Positions 39,764 to 48,584 of a stretch of 64,000 bases of DNA are shown in pieces. Positions within the stretch are counted from its first letter, which is position 1; each line of letters begins with the position of its first letter. The translations under genes and the position numbers were made by a program. The notes under the pieces were generated by a model. It was not told the origin of the DNA and ran no database searches. It worked only from the letters and a program-made list of their open reading frames with translations. This DNA comes from Selenomonadales bacterium. GTDB taxonomy: Bacteria > Bacillota > Negativicutes > Sporomusales > UBA7701. The DNA lies in assembly GCA_029975165.1 (NCBI GenBank), contig JARKPR010000081.1, positions 1 through 64,000 of the forward strand. Direction: 5' to 3'.

Positions 39764-41053
39764 ATGTTTTGGCGGATGCTTGTTGGCGCTCTTGTCAGGC
39801 AGCGGCGGCGAATGCTCATGGTGGCGCTCACCATTGCCCTGGGCACCTCGCTGAGCACGGCCATGCTCAACGTCATGCTGGACGTCGGCGACAAAGTGAA
39901 CCGGGAACTGAAGGCATATGGCGCTAATATCACGGTCATCCCCAAGTCGGCCTCGGTGCTCAAGGACCTCTACGGCATAGAGGCCGGTCCGGGAGCAGCG
40001 GGCCAATATCTGGCCGAGGCCGACCTGGGCAAAATCAAAACGATTTTCTGGGCGCACAATATCGTGACCTTTGCCCCTTTCCTGGAGAATAAAACCGTCC
40101 TCGGCCAGGGCGGCCGCGAAGTCACGCTGGTCGGGACCTGGTTCGACCACTCGCTTGAATTGCCGACCGGCGAAGTTGCCGAGACCGGTGTCCGGCCGCT
40201 GAAAACCTGGTGGCAGGTCGAAGGCGGCTGGGTGAAGGACGACGACCCCCGGGGGGCGATGGTCGGCAGCCTGCTGGCAAGCAGCGCCGGGCTGCGGACG
40301 GGTGACGATTTCGAAATAACGCCGCCGGGAGGTGCGGGCAAGGAGCGGCTCACGATACGCGGCATCGTAAGCAGCGGCGGCAGCGAAGACGAGCAAATCT
40401 TCGTCCCGCTGGCAACCGCCCAAAAGCTCGCAGGCTTGCCGGGCAAAGTAGGCAGGATCGAAGTGAGCGCGATCACCACCCCGGAAAATGACCTGGCCCG
40501 CAGGGCCGCGCAGAATCCGAAAAGCCTTTCGCTCAAAGATTGGGAGACCTGGTACTGTACCGCCTATGTAAGCGCCATCGCCTATCAGATCGAAGAAGCC
40601 GTAGCCGGTTCCCGCGCCAAACCCATCCGGCAGGTAGCGGAGTCGGAAGGCGTCATCCTGCAGAAAACCCAGCTGCTGATGCTGCTGATCACCGTCCTGA
40701 GCCTGATCGGGTCGGCGCTGGGCATTTCCAACCTGCTGATCGCCGGCGTCATGGAGCGCAGCCGGGAAATAGGCCTGCTGAAAGCGCTGGGCGCCACGGA
40801 CGGCGCCATCCTGTGGCAGAACCTGGCGGAAGCGGTGGCGGCCGGCATTGCCGGCGGCGGGGCCGGCTACTTTTCCGGCCTGGGGTTTGCGCAGGTGATC
40901 GGCCGCAGCGTTTTCGGCTCGGCGGTAGCGGTCAATGCCATGGTCATCCCGCTGGTGGCGGTCCTGGTAATACTCGTTATCCTGGCGGGCAGTCTCCCGG
41001 CCGTGCGGATGCTGTTATCCCTGCGTCCGGCGGAAGTTCTTCATGGCAGGTGA
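39764..41053 (+). CDS. FtsX/MacB-like permease of the P19 iron system (first)
   Basis: The 429-residue protein has an N-terminal helix (MLMVALTIALGTSLSTAML), a large extracytoplasmic domain (about 60-285) and three C-terminal helices including LIGSALGISNLLIAGVMERSREIGLLKALGATDGAI, the FtsX/MacB permease pattern. Its ATPase is encoded two genes on. ATG at 39764 follows GGGAGGATA. In related iron loci the pair of FtsX-like proteins probably energises release or redox handling of periplasmic iron; the exact job is not known. Confidence 0.83.
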   Translation: MFWRMLVGALVRQRRRMLMVALTIALGTSLSTAMLNVMLDVGDKVNRELKAYGANITVIPKSASVLKDLYGIEAGPGAAGQYLAEADLGKIKTIFWAHNIVTFAPFLENKTVLGQGGREVTLVGTWFDHSLELPTGEVAETGVRPLKTWWQVEGGWVKDDDPRGAMVGSLLASSAGLRTGDDFEITPPGGAGKERLTIRGIVSSGGSEDEQIFVPLATAQKLAGLPGKVGRIEVSAITTPENDLARRAAQNPKSLSLKDWETWYCTAYVSAIAYQIEEAVAGSRAKPIRQVAESEGVILQKTQLLMLLITVLSLIGSALGISNLLIAGVMERSREIGLLKALGATDGAILWQNLAEAVAAGIAGGGAGYFSGLGFAQVIGRSVFGSAVAVNAMVIPLVAVLVILVILAGSLPAVRMLLSLRPAEVLHGR

Positions 41054-41061
41054 TAACTAAC

Positions 41062-42189
41062 ATGACCAAATACGCGATGTTCGGCAAGCTGGTGATCCAT
41101 GCGCTGCTGCGCCGCCGCTCCCGCATCCTTGTCGCGCTGCTGGCGGTGGCCACCGGGGCCACGATCCTGTCCGGCCTGATCACCATCTATTACGATGTCC
41201 CCCGCCAGATGGGCCGGGAATTCCGCTCCTACGGGGCCAATCTGCTGTTCATCCCGGCCGGCAGCAACCAAATGCTGCTGGCCGACGATCTCGCCCGCGC
41301 CGGCGGACTGTTGCCGCGGGACAAGGTTATCGGGATCGCCCCCTACCTTTACGAACGGGTAAAAGTGAACGAACAGCCGCTCATGGCGGCCGGCACCATA
41401 TTTAAGGAAGTAAGGAACGTAAGCCCGTATTGGCATATCAGGGGCCAGTGGCCGGAGAAGGCCGATGGCATCGTCGTCGGCGCCGAAGTTGCCGAACTGC
41501 TGAAGCTGGAACTCGGCCAGAAGATTACCCTGGCGGTCGCCCATGCCAGCACCGAAAAGACCTTGACGGTCGAAGGCATCGTCCGCACAGGCGGCCAGGA
41601 AGAGAACTTCGTCTTCACCGACCTGGCGCTGCTGCAACAACTGTTAAATAAGGAAGGGCAGCTCAGCATCGCCCAGGCCAGCATTATGGCGACCGAGGAC
41701 GAACTGACGGCCCTGAGCCGGAATGTGGCCCAGAACGTCGCCGGCGTCAGCCCGCGGCTGGTCAAGCGCGTTACCCAGTCCGAGGGGCAGGTGCTAGGCA
41801 AGCTGCAAGCCCTGGTATACCTGGTCACGATCATAATCCTGCTTCTGACCCTGATCTGTGCCGCCACCACCATGATGGCGGTCGTGACCGAACGCCGGAA
41901 GGAAATCGGCCTCAAAAAAGCCTTGGGGGCGGAAAACAGCGGCATAATCCGCGAATTTTTGGGCGAAGGCCTTGTCCTGGGCGGACTGGGCGGCGCCATC
42001 GGCACGGTACTGGGGTTCTTCTTTGCCCAGGCGGTCAGCCTCAATGTATTCGGCCGGGCCATCTCCTTCCAGCCCTTCATAGCCCTGGTGGCCTTTGTGG
42101 TGTCGATCGGCGTTTCCGGGCTGGCCTGCCTGATTCCGGTAAAAATCGCCATCGATGTTGAACCGGCGATTGTTCTGCGCGGCGAGTAA
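41062..42189 (+). CDS. FtsX/MacB-like permease of the P19 iron system (second)
   Basis: This 375-residue paralogue of the preceding permease opens with KLVIHALLRRRSRILVALLAVATGATILSGL, has a periplasmic domain (about 45-245) and ends with helices containing ATTMMAVVTERRKEIGLKKALGAENSGI. ATG at 41062 is chosen because upstream codons belong to the end of the first permease. It and the first permease likely heterodimerise with the LolD-like ATPase. Confidence 0.83.
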   Translation: MTKYAMFGKLVIHALLRRRSRILVALLAVATGATILSGLITIYYDVPRQMGREFRSYGANLLFIPAGSNQMLLADDLARAGGLLPRDKVIGIAPYLYERVKVNEQPLMAAGTIFKEVRNVSPYWHIRGQWPEKADGIVVGAEVAELLKLELGQKITLAVAHASTEKTLTVEGIVRTGGQEENFVFTDLALLQQLLNKEGQLSIAQASIMATEDELTALSRNVAQNVAGVSPRLVKRVTQSEGQVLGKLQALVYLVTIIILLLTLICAATTMMAVVTERRKEIGLKKALGAENSGIIREFLGEGLVLGGLGGAIGTVLGFFFAQAVSLNVFGRAISFQPFIALVAFVVSIGVSGLACLIPVKIAIDVEPAIVLRGE

Positions 42190-42199
42190 AGGAGGCTGA

Positions 42200-42888
<689 letters not shown>

Positions 42889-42892
<4 letters not shown>

Positions 42893-43365
42893 GAAAAGCG
42901 GCCACAGCGCTGATCGCCTGCCTGGCGGTGGCCGGCCTGCTCGCCGGCTGCGGTGGGCCAAAAGGCGGCGCCCGCAGCGACGACCATACAGCTCCCCTTC
43001 CCAGCGGCGGCTATAAGGACGGGACGTACACTGCCAAGAGCGGCACGGACGAACTCGGCGGCGTGGGAGTTATTACCCTCACGATCGAAAATGGCCGGAT
43101 CACCAAAGCCGACTTCAAGGGGATTCAGGTGACCGGGCAGCCCAAGGACGAGACATACGGCAAAACGATCGGCAATATCAACCAGGAATACTATAACAAG
43201 GCCCAAAAGGCGGTCAAGGGCGCGACCGCTTATGCCCCCAGGCTGGTCGAAACACAGGACATCGGCAAAGTCGATGCCGTTTCCGGAGCCACCGTTTCGC
43301 ACGGCCAGTTTGTCGAAGCGGTGAAAAAAGCCCTCAGACAGGCGCAAGGAGGCCAAAAGCCTTGA
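42889..43365 (+). CDS. FMN-binding lipoprotein, probable covalent flavoprotein
   Basis: A lipoprotein signal (VAGLLAGCGG, Cys at about residue 21) is followed by an FMN-binding domain: DGTYTAKSGTDELGGVGVITLTIENGRITKADF and the flavinylation motif VDAVSGATVSHG, where Thr is the attachment site used by ApbE. The gene overlaps the ATPase stop by four bases (ATGA). In Campylobacter the equivalent place is held by thioredoxin-like genes, so here an extracytoplasmic flavin could supply electrons for iron reduction. ApbE is not seen in the window. Confidence 0.84.
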
Positions 43366-43406
43366 CCGCTGACCGGCGACTGTACCTGGCGACATAGCGC
43401 CACCGC

Positions 43407-43440
43407 AAAACACACTCCTCACATGGGAGTGTGTTTTATA
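43407..43440 (+). terminator. Terminator closing the iron operon
   Basis: AAAACACACTCC (43407-43418) pairs perfectly with GGAGTGTGTTTT (43426-43437), followed by ATAAT. Confidence 0.8.
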
Positions 43441-43552
43441 ATGTTTGCAAAAGAATACCGCGGGAAAGCAGGAGGAACGGCCAGGTTACTCTAAGTAAAA
43501 AGAAGATGAAACCTATTCGCTGATCACAAACGCAATTAAGGGAGGCTGCACA

Positions 43553-44785
43553 GTGACGGTAAGAATCGAGCGCATAAAAGAAAGATTGACGGCTTTGGCT
43601 TTGATCGGCAGGGACGAAGGCGGCGGGACAACCCGCCTTTCCTATACGCCGGAATACCGGCAGGCGACCGAGCTTGTCAAGGAATACATGCAGGCGGCGG
43701 GGATGAAAGTCACCATCGACGCGGTCGGCAACCTGATCGGCCGCTATGGGGGAACATCCCCGGAACTGCCCGCGGTGCTCACCGGCTCCCACCTCGATAC
43801 CGTTCCCGACGGCGGAGCGTTCGACGGCGCCGCCGGCGTTATCGGCGCCATCGAATGCGTGCAGGCGTGGCGCGACGAAGGCTTTATCCCCGCCAGAAGC
43901 GTAGAAGTCATCGCCACCGTCGAGGAGGAAGGGACACAATACGGCCTGGTGCTGGGGTCGCAGGCCATCGCCGGCTTGCTCAACGAAAGCGACCCGGAGC
44001 AAATGCTCAGCCCCGCAGGGCGGTCCCTGGCAGCGTCGCTCAGCGGCTTCGGCCTCGACCCGGCAGCAATGCGGCAGGCCGCCCGCGACCCGCGCTCCAT
44101 CAGCTGTTTTTTGGAACTGCATATCGAGCAGGGGAGCAACCTCGACGACGAAGGCCTGGCCTGCGGCATTGTCAGCGGCATTGTCGGCATCGACAGGCGC
44201 AGGATCACAATAAAAGGCAGCGCCAATCACTCCGGCACCACCAGGATGGACCAGCGCAAAGACGCGCTGGTCGCGGCCGCCCGCTTCATCGGCAGCGTGT
44301 ACGAGCAGGCCCGGAGCGGGGACGGCCGGTATGTCGCCACGGTGGGAACACTGGCGGTTCATCCCAACGCAGTCAATATCGTCCCCGGCGAAGTGGAATT
44401 ATCCTTCGAAATCCGGTTCGTCGCCGGCCGGGATCGCGACGCCGCCTACGCGCACGCTTTGGGCTGCCTGCGCGATATCGAAAAGGAATACGGCGTAACC
44501 GTATCTATCATACCCATGCAATACGCCGCGCCGGTCGAGCTCGACGCCGGCATCGGCAAGCTGCTGGCGGACGCGGCCCGCGAACTGGGCGTCCCGCACC
44601 GGAGCATGCCGAGCTGGGCGGGGCACGACGCGCAGGTCTTCGCCAAACTTGTGCCGACGGCGATGCTTTTCGTGCCGAGCGTCCGGGGGATCAGCCATTC
44701 ACCGCAGGAAACGACCCGCTGGGACGATATAATCATCGGCGTAAAGGTCCTGGAATCCGTTCTCCGCAAACTTGCCCTAACCTGA
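43553..44785 (+). CDS. M20 amidohydrolase (allantoate/N-carbamoyl-amino-acid hydrolase type)
   Basis: A 410-residue dizinc hydrolase of the hydantoinase/carbamoylase family: GSHLDTVPDGGAFDGAAGV (metal ligands His and Asp), VEEEGTQYGLVLGSQAI (catalytic Glu and metal Glu), ELHIEQGSNLDDE, and the C-terminal PSWAGHDAQVFAKLVPTAMLFVPSVRGISHSPQETT. This motif set separates it from peptidase-type M20 proteins. It removes carbamoyl or ureido groups from amino or ureido acids; the exact substrate is open. GTG at 43553 follows GGGAGGC. It stands alone between two terminators. Confidence 0.83.
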   Translation: MTVRIERIKERLTALALIGRDEGGGTTRLSYTPEYRQATELVKEYMQAAGMKVTIDAVGNLIGRYGGTSPELPAVLTGSHLDTVPDGGAFDGAAGVIGAIECVQAWRDEGFIPARSVEVIATVEEEGTQYGLVLGSQAIAGLLNESDPEQMLSPAGRSLAASLSGFGLDPAAMRQAARDPRSISCFLELHIEQGSNLDDEGLACGIVSGIVGIDRRRITIKGSANHSGTTRMDQRKDALVAAARFIGSVYEQARSGDGRYVATVGTLAVHPNAVNIVPGEVELSFEIRFVAGRDRDAAYAHALGCLRDIEKEYGVTVSIIPMQYAAPVELDAGIGKLLADAARELGVPHRSMPSWAGHDAQVFAKLVPTAMLFVPSVRGISHSPQETTRWDDIIIGVKVLESVLRKLALT

Positions 44786-44800
44786 AGACGAACACCGTCA

Positions 44801-44834
44801 ACTGCAACCGGCCCGGGCCGGTTGCAGTTTTTTT
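44801..44834 (+). terminator. Strong palindromic terminator after the M20 gene
   Basis: Perfect 14-base arms 44801-44814 and 44815-44828 with no fixed loop, followed by a run of seven T residues. It forms a stable hairpin with a small loop. Confidence 0.88.
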
Positions 44835-45108
44835 AATTACAAAAATAACGCAATAATTTGTTAAGATGGCTATCTGTCATTAAGAAATGTATGATTAAAT
44901 AGAAAATTTCGTCTAAATGATCCCACTTCGGCAGGGCATGGCGGACCGATGCCGAAATAAAATCCTATGGAAGCTTATTCTGTTGTCGCACTATGCCGCA
45001 GCACGCCCCGGAGATAACCCGGCGCAAGTCAGCGGGACCAAAAACCACACCCGGAAGTAGGTGCTGAAAAAACTCATAAAAAAAACTCATATAAAGGAGA
45101 GATGTTTA
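44835..45108. other. Leader region before the first SLC13 gene
   Basis: No gene. It holds a hairpin TTCGGCA (44928-44934)/TGCCGAA (44951-44957) and, close to the start, a tandem of two near-identical A-rich CTCATA words (45066-45094). No clear -24/-12 promoter at the right spacing was found; a sigma-70 promoter is not obvious. Confidence 0.35.
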
Positions 45109-46512
45109 GTGAACAAAAACCTGCGTAACGGATTGATCGCGGTAGCCGTGGGCATCATCATCTGGTTCTTACCCGTTCCCGCCGGTCTCAAACCGGTAGC
45201 CTGGCATCTGTTCGCCATCTTCGTCGCCACCATCCTCGGCTTCATCCTCCAGCCCCTGCCGATCGGCGCCATCGCCTTCATAAGCCTCGGCCTCGCCGGC
45301 CTGCTCAACGTCCTCAAACCGGCCGAGATCCTCACCGGCTTCGGCGACGTCACCATGTGGCTGATCGTATCGGCCTTCGTCTTCGCCAAAGGCTTCGTCA
45401 AGACCGGCCTCGGCCGCCGCATCGCCTACAAGGTCATGGCCGCCATCGGCGACAGCTCGCTCAAGCTCGCCTACGCCCTGGCCCTCAGCGACCTCATCGT
45501 AAGCCCGGCCACGCCCTCCAACACCGCCCGCGGCGGCGGCATCCTCTTCCCCATCGTCAAAAGCCTTTCCTCGGCGTTCGATTCCGAGCCGGGGCCGTCC
45601 TCGCGCAAAATCGGCGCCTACCTCATGAAATCCACCTTCCAGTGCAACACCATCACCTCGGCCATGTTCCTCACCTCGTGCGCGCCCAACTCGCTGGCTG
45701 CCGCCCTCGCCCTGAAGACCTCCCAAGTGACGATCACCTGGGGCGCCTGGGCCCTTGCCGGCATCGTCCCCGGCCTCATCTCCCTCGCCATCGCCCCCTA
45801 CCTCATCTACAAGCTCTACCCGCCGGAAATCACCAAAACCCCGGAAGCCAAAGTCATCGCCGAGCAGGAACTCGCGAAAATGGGCCCGACCACCTGGGGC
45901 GAAAAAGTCGTCGCCGCCACCTTCGTCCTCGCCCTCCTGCTCTGGGGCACCTCGTCGTGGACCAACATCAACGCCACCGTCGCTGCCATCTGCTGCGTCG
46001 GCGTCATGCTGCTCGGCCAGGCGCTCGAATGGAAAGACATCCTCGAAGAAAAAGGCGCCTGGGACACCCTCATCTGGATGGGCGGCCTCATCAGCCTCGC
46101 CGGCGCCCTCACCAAGGTCGGCTTCATCGGCTGGTTCGCCAAGCTTGTCGGCGTTTCGTTGACCGGCTTCTCCTGGACGGCGGCCCTCGCCATCCTCTTC
46201 ATCGCCTACATGTACACCCACTACGCCTTCGCCAGCATCTCGGCCCACGTCACCGCCATGTACGCCGCCTTCCTGGCCGTGGCCGTCGCCGCCGGCGCGC
46301 CGCCCTTCCTCGCGGCCATGGGCATGGGCGTAATCTCCGGCCTCATGGGCGGCATCACCCACTACGCCACCGGCCCGGCGCCCATCTACTTCGGCGCGGG
46401 TTACATCCCCCAGAACACCTGGTGGCGGATCGGCTTCATTGTGTCGGTCGTCAACATGATCGTCTTCATCGGCTTAGGCAGCATCTGGTGGAAAGTCGTC
46501 GGCCTCTGGTAA
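45109..46512 (+). CDS. SLC13/DASS-family dicarboxylate or sulfate transporter (first)
   Basis: A polytopic protein of 467 residues with DASS-family elements: GDVTMWLIVSAFVFAKGFVKTGLGRRIAYKV, SDLIVSPATPSNTARGGGI (first SNT-type motif) and a late SISAHVTAMYAAFLAVAVAAGAPP with GMGVISGLMGGITHYATG. The two SNT-like hairpins bind the sodium and the carboxylate. GTG at 45109 is set by AAAGGAGA at spacing 8. It imports di- or tricarboxylates, probably with sodium. Codon use is extremely C-ending. Confidence 0.85.
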   Translation: MNKNLRNGLIAVAVGIIIWFLPVPAGLKPVAWHLFAIFVATILGFILQPLPIGAIAFISLGLAGLLNVLKPAEILTGFGDVTMWLIVSAFVFAKGFVKTGLGRRIAYKVMAAIGDSSLKLAYALALSDLIVSPATPSNTARGGGILFPIVKSLSSAFDSEPGPSSRKIGAYLMKSTFQCNTITSAMFLTSCAPNSLAAALALKTSQVTITWGAWALAGIVPGLISLAIAPYLIYKLYPPEITKTPEAKVIAEQELAKMGPTTWGEKVVAATFVLALLLWGTSSWTNINATVAAICCVGVMLLGQALEWKDILEEKGAWDTLIWMGGLISLAGALTKVGFIGWFAKLVGVSLTGFSWTAALAILFIAYMYTHYAFASISAHVTAMYAAFLAVAVAAGAPPFLAAMGMGVISGLMGGITHYATGPAPIYFGAGYIPQNTWWRIGFIVSVVNMIVFIGLGSIWWKVVGLW

Positions 46513-46623
46513 CCGGTTGCCGCCGAGCCGTCTCCGTATCCCAACGCCATAAAAAATGCATGGGTTGTGCGATGTTTTACGTATGCGCCTAGGGAACCCA
46601 TCAGCCCTGGGCATATACCTCCC

Positions 46624-46656
46624 CATGGCATGCCGCCAAGCGACATGCCATGTTTT
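46624..46656 (+). terminator. Hairpin with T-run after the first SLC13 gene
   Basis: CATGGCATG (46624-46632) and CATGCCATG (46644-46652) are perfect nine-base arms, followed by TTTTAT. Confidence 0.65.
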
Positions 46657-46713
46657 ATCTGCGGTCGCCCATGACCTCCAGGCGCCTATCGTCGACGAAA
46701 GGAGGTGGTTATC

Positions 46714-46863
46714 GTGGTAGCGATGTACACACTGGACACGAACATGCCGGAAAAAATCGTGCCGACCGTCGGCGGCATGTTCAGCCGCCGCCGGGCGAAG
46801 AAGCGGAAGATAGCCGTCATGCGCTCCATTGCCCAACTAAGGCTGGTCAATGGCTTCACTTGA
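46714..46863 (+). CDS. Small basic protein between the two SLC13 genes
   Basis: A 49-codon frame opens with GTG at 46714 (ATG at 46723 is an alternative) behind AAAGGAGGTGG, one of the best ribosome-binding sites in the window. It encodes MYTLDTNMPEKIVPTVGGMF, followed by the very basic SRRRAKKRKIAVMRSIA and a short tail. I do not know a family. The strong site and the clean end before the second transporter suggest that it is real; the basic stretch suggests binding to nucleic acid or membranes. Confidence 0.5.
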   Translation: MVAMYTLDTNMPEKIVPTVGGMFSRRRAKKRKIAVMRSIAQLRLVNGFT

Positions 46864-46950
46864 CGAACATCTTTGCATACCCCGTTGCCGGCCTTCAAGC
46901 GGATCGTATCTACAAAGCACTAAGAACGGGATATGTAAGGAGGTAACTTA

Positions 46951-48513
46951 ATGGAATCGTTGACAGATAAGCAACAACAAGCAAAAATCGAATCCACGAG
47001 CAAACTGACGGAAGCGGAAGAAAAATTCGACCGGCGCCGCCGGACTACCGGCTGGTTCCTCGGCCCCATCCTCGGCCTCCTGGTCTTCTTCACCCCCATA
47101 GCCGGCCTCAAGCCGGAAGGCCACATCCTCGCGGCCATCATGACCTTCGTCGCCACCTGGTGGATATGCGAGCCCGTACCCATCCCCGTCACCTCGCTCA
47201 TCGGCCCGGTGCTGGCCGTCCTCTTCGGCGTCGTGCCGGCCAAGGCCGCCTTCGCCCCCTTCGCCGACCCCCTCATTTACCTCTTCATGGGCAGCTTCAT
47301 GATTGCCACGGCCATGATGACCCACGGCCTCGACAAACGCTTCGCCTACGCCATCCTCTCCATGAAATGGGTGGGCTCCAGCCCGGTCCGGATCATGCTC
47401 GCCGTAGGCCTCGTCACCGCCCTGCTCTCCGGCTGGGTGAGCAACACCGCCACCACCGCCATGATGTACCCCATCTCCATCGGCCTCCTGATGGCCATCA
47501 AGGACATGTACAAAGCCAACGGCGAGGACCTCGACCTCAACACCTTCAAATACGCCACCGGCATCATGCTCATGACCGCTTACGCCTCCTCGGTCGGCGG
47601 CGTGCTGACCCCTGTGGGCACCCCGCCCAACATCATCATGATGGGCTTTTTAGAGCAGCTGGCCAAAGTCAAGATCACCTTCTTCCAGTGGATGGTCTGG
47701 GGCTCGATCGCCATGGTGCTCTACTTCATCCTCATGTTCATCGTCCTCAAACAAATGTTCCCGGCCGGCATCACCAGCATCCCCGGCGCCGAAAAGCTCA
47801 TCGCCGACAAGCGCAAGGAACTCGGCCCGTGGTCGGCCGGCGAGCGCAACGCCGTCATCGCCTTCTCCATCGCCGTCATCCTGTGGGTTACGCCCGGCAT
47901 CCTGGCGATAATCTACGGCTCCGACGCCGCCATCCTCAAAACCTACGGCAAATACTTCCCCGAAGCGGTCGTCGCCATGGTCGCCGGCCTGTCGCTCTTC
48001 GTCATGCCGGTCAACTGGGGAAAACGCCAGTTCACCCTCACCTGGAAGGAAGCCAACAAAGGCATCGAGTGGGGCACCCTCATCCTCTTCGGCGGCGGCC
48101 TGGCGCTCGGTTCGATGATGTACACCACCGGGCTGTCGAAATGGATCGGCGACGCCATCGTCAAAACCACCGGCGCCAACTCCCAGGTCATGATCGTCAC
48201 CGTCTTCTCCATCCTGTCGCTGTTCATGTCCGAGCTGACTTCGCACACCGCGGCCACCAACATGGTCGGCCCGCTCGGCATCACCGTGGCCGTCTCCGCC
48301 GGCCTCAACCCCATACCGGTGGCCGTGGCCATCGCCCTGGCGTCCTCGCTGGGCTTCATGCTGCCGGTATCGACGCCGCCCAACGCCATCGTCTACGCCA
48401 GCGGCTACATCCCCATCACCAAAATGATCAGGTCGGGCGTCATCATCGACATCATCGGCCTGGCGCTCATCACCATCCCGCTGGTCGTCTACCTCGTCAC
48501 GGCAGTCGTGTAA
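46951..48513 (+). CDS. SLC13/DASS-family dicarboxylate transporter (second)
   Basis: A 520-residue SLC13 protein with a charged N-terminal tail (about 30 residues), then helices containing VATWWICEPVPIPVTSLIGPVLAVLFGV, WVSNTATTAMMYPISIGLL (first SNT motif), VGGVLTPVGTPPNIIMMG and the late ELTSHTAATNMVGPLGITVA with PVSTPPNAIVYASG. Both SNT-type sodium/carboxylate hairpins are complete, so it should carry di- or tricarboxylates. AAGGAGG precedes ATG 46951. The long frames crossing it on the other phase are artefacts of its C-rich third positions. A PrpR-type activator gene converges on it. Confidence 0.88.
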   Translation: MESLTDKQQQAKIESTSKLTEAEEKFDRRRRTTGWFLGPILGLLVFFTPIAGLKPEGHILAAIMTFVATWWICEPVPIPVTSLIGPVLAVLFGVVPAKAAFAPFADPLIYLFMGSFMIATAMMTHGLDKRFAYAILSMKWVGSSPVRIMLAVGLVTALLSGWVSNTATTAMMYPISIGLLMAIKDMYKANGEDLDLNTFKYATGIMLMTAYASSVGGVLTPVGTPPNIIMMGFLEQLAKVKITFFQWMVWGSIAMVLYFILMFIVLKQMFPAGITSIPGAEKLIADKRKELGPWSAGERNAVIAFSIAVILWVTPGILAIIYGSDAAILKTYGKYFPEAVVAMVAGLSLFVMPVNWGKRQFTLTWKEANKGIEWGTLILFGGGLALGSMMYTTGLSKWIGDAIVKTTGANSQVMIVTVFSILSLFMSELTSHTAATNMVGPLGITVAVSAGLNPIPVAVAIALASSLGFMLPVSTPPNAIVYASGYIPITKMIRSGVIIDIIGLALITIPLVVYLVTAVV

Positions 48514-48543
48514 CGGAGAACCATATAGCTCCCACCCGAAACC

Positions 48544-48571
48544 GGCCTGGCGCAAGCCAGGCCGGTCTTTT
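48544..48571. terminator. Terminator between convergent transporter and activator genes
   Basis: GGCCTGGC (48544-48551) pairs with GCCAGGCC (48556-48563) around a GCAA loop, followed by GGTCTTTT. Confidence 0.75.
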
Positions 48572-48584
48572 GACGCACCTCCAT

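Noticed and set aside
40540-41061. Upstream extension of the second FtsX-like permease
   Set aside because: It overlaps the end of the first permease in another phase and encodes Arg/Pro-rich sequence; ATG 41062 gives the normal N-terminal helix.
44941-44954. TGGC-type -24/-12 promoter before the first SLC13 gene
   Set aside because: The GG to GC distance is one base short of the required spacing.
45169-46362. A 397-codon minus-strand frame opposite the first SLC13 gene
   Set aside because: Gly/Asp/Glu-rich shadow with no domain and no ribosome-binding site; the transporter on the other strand is clear.
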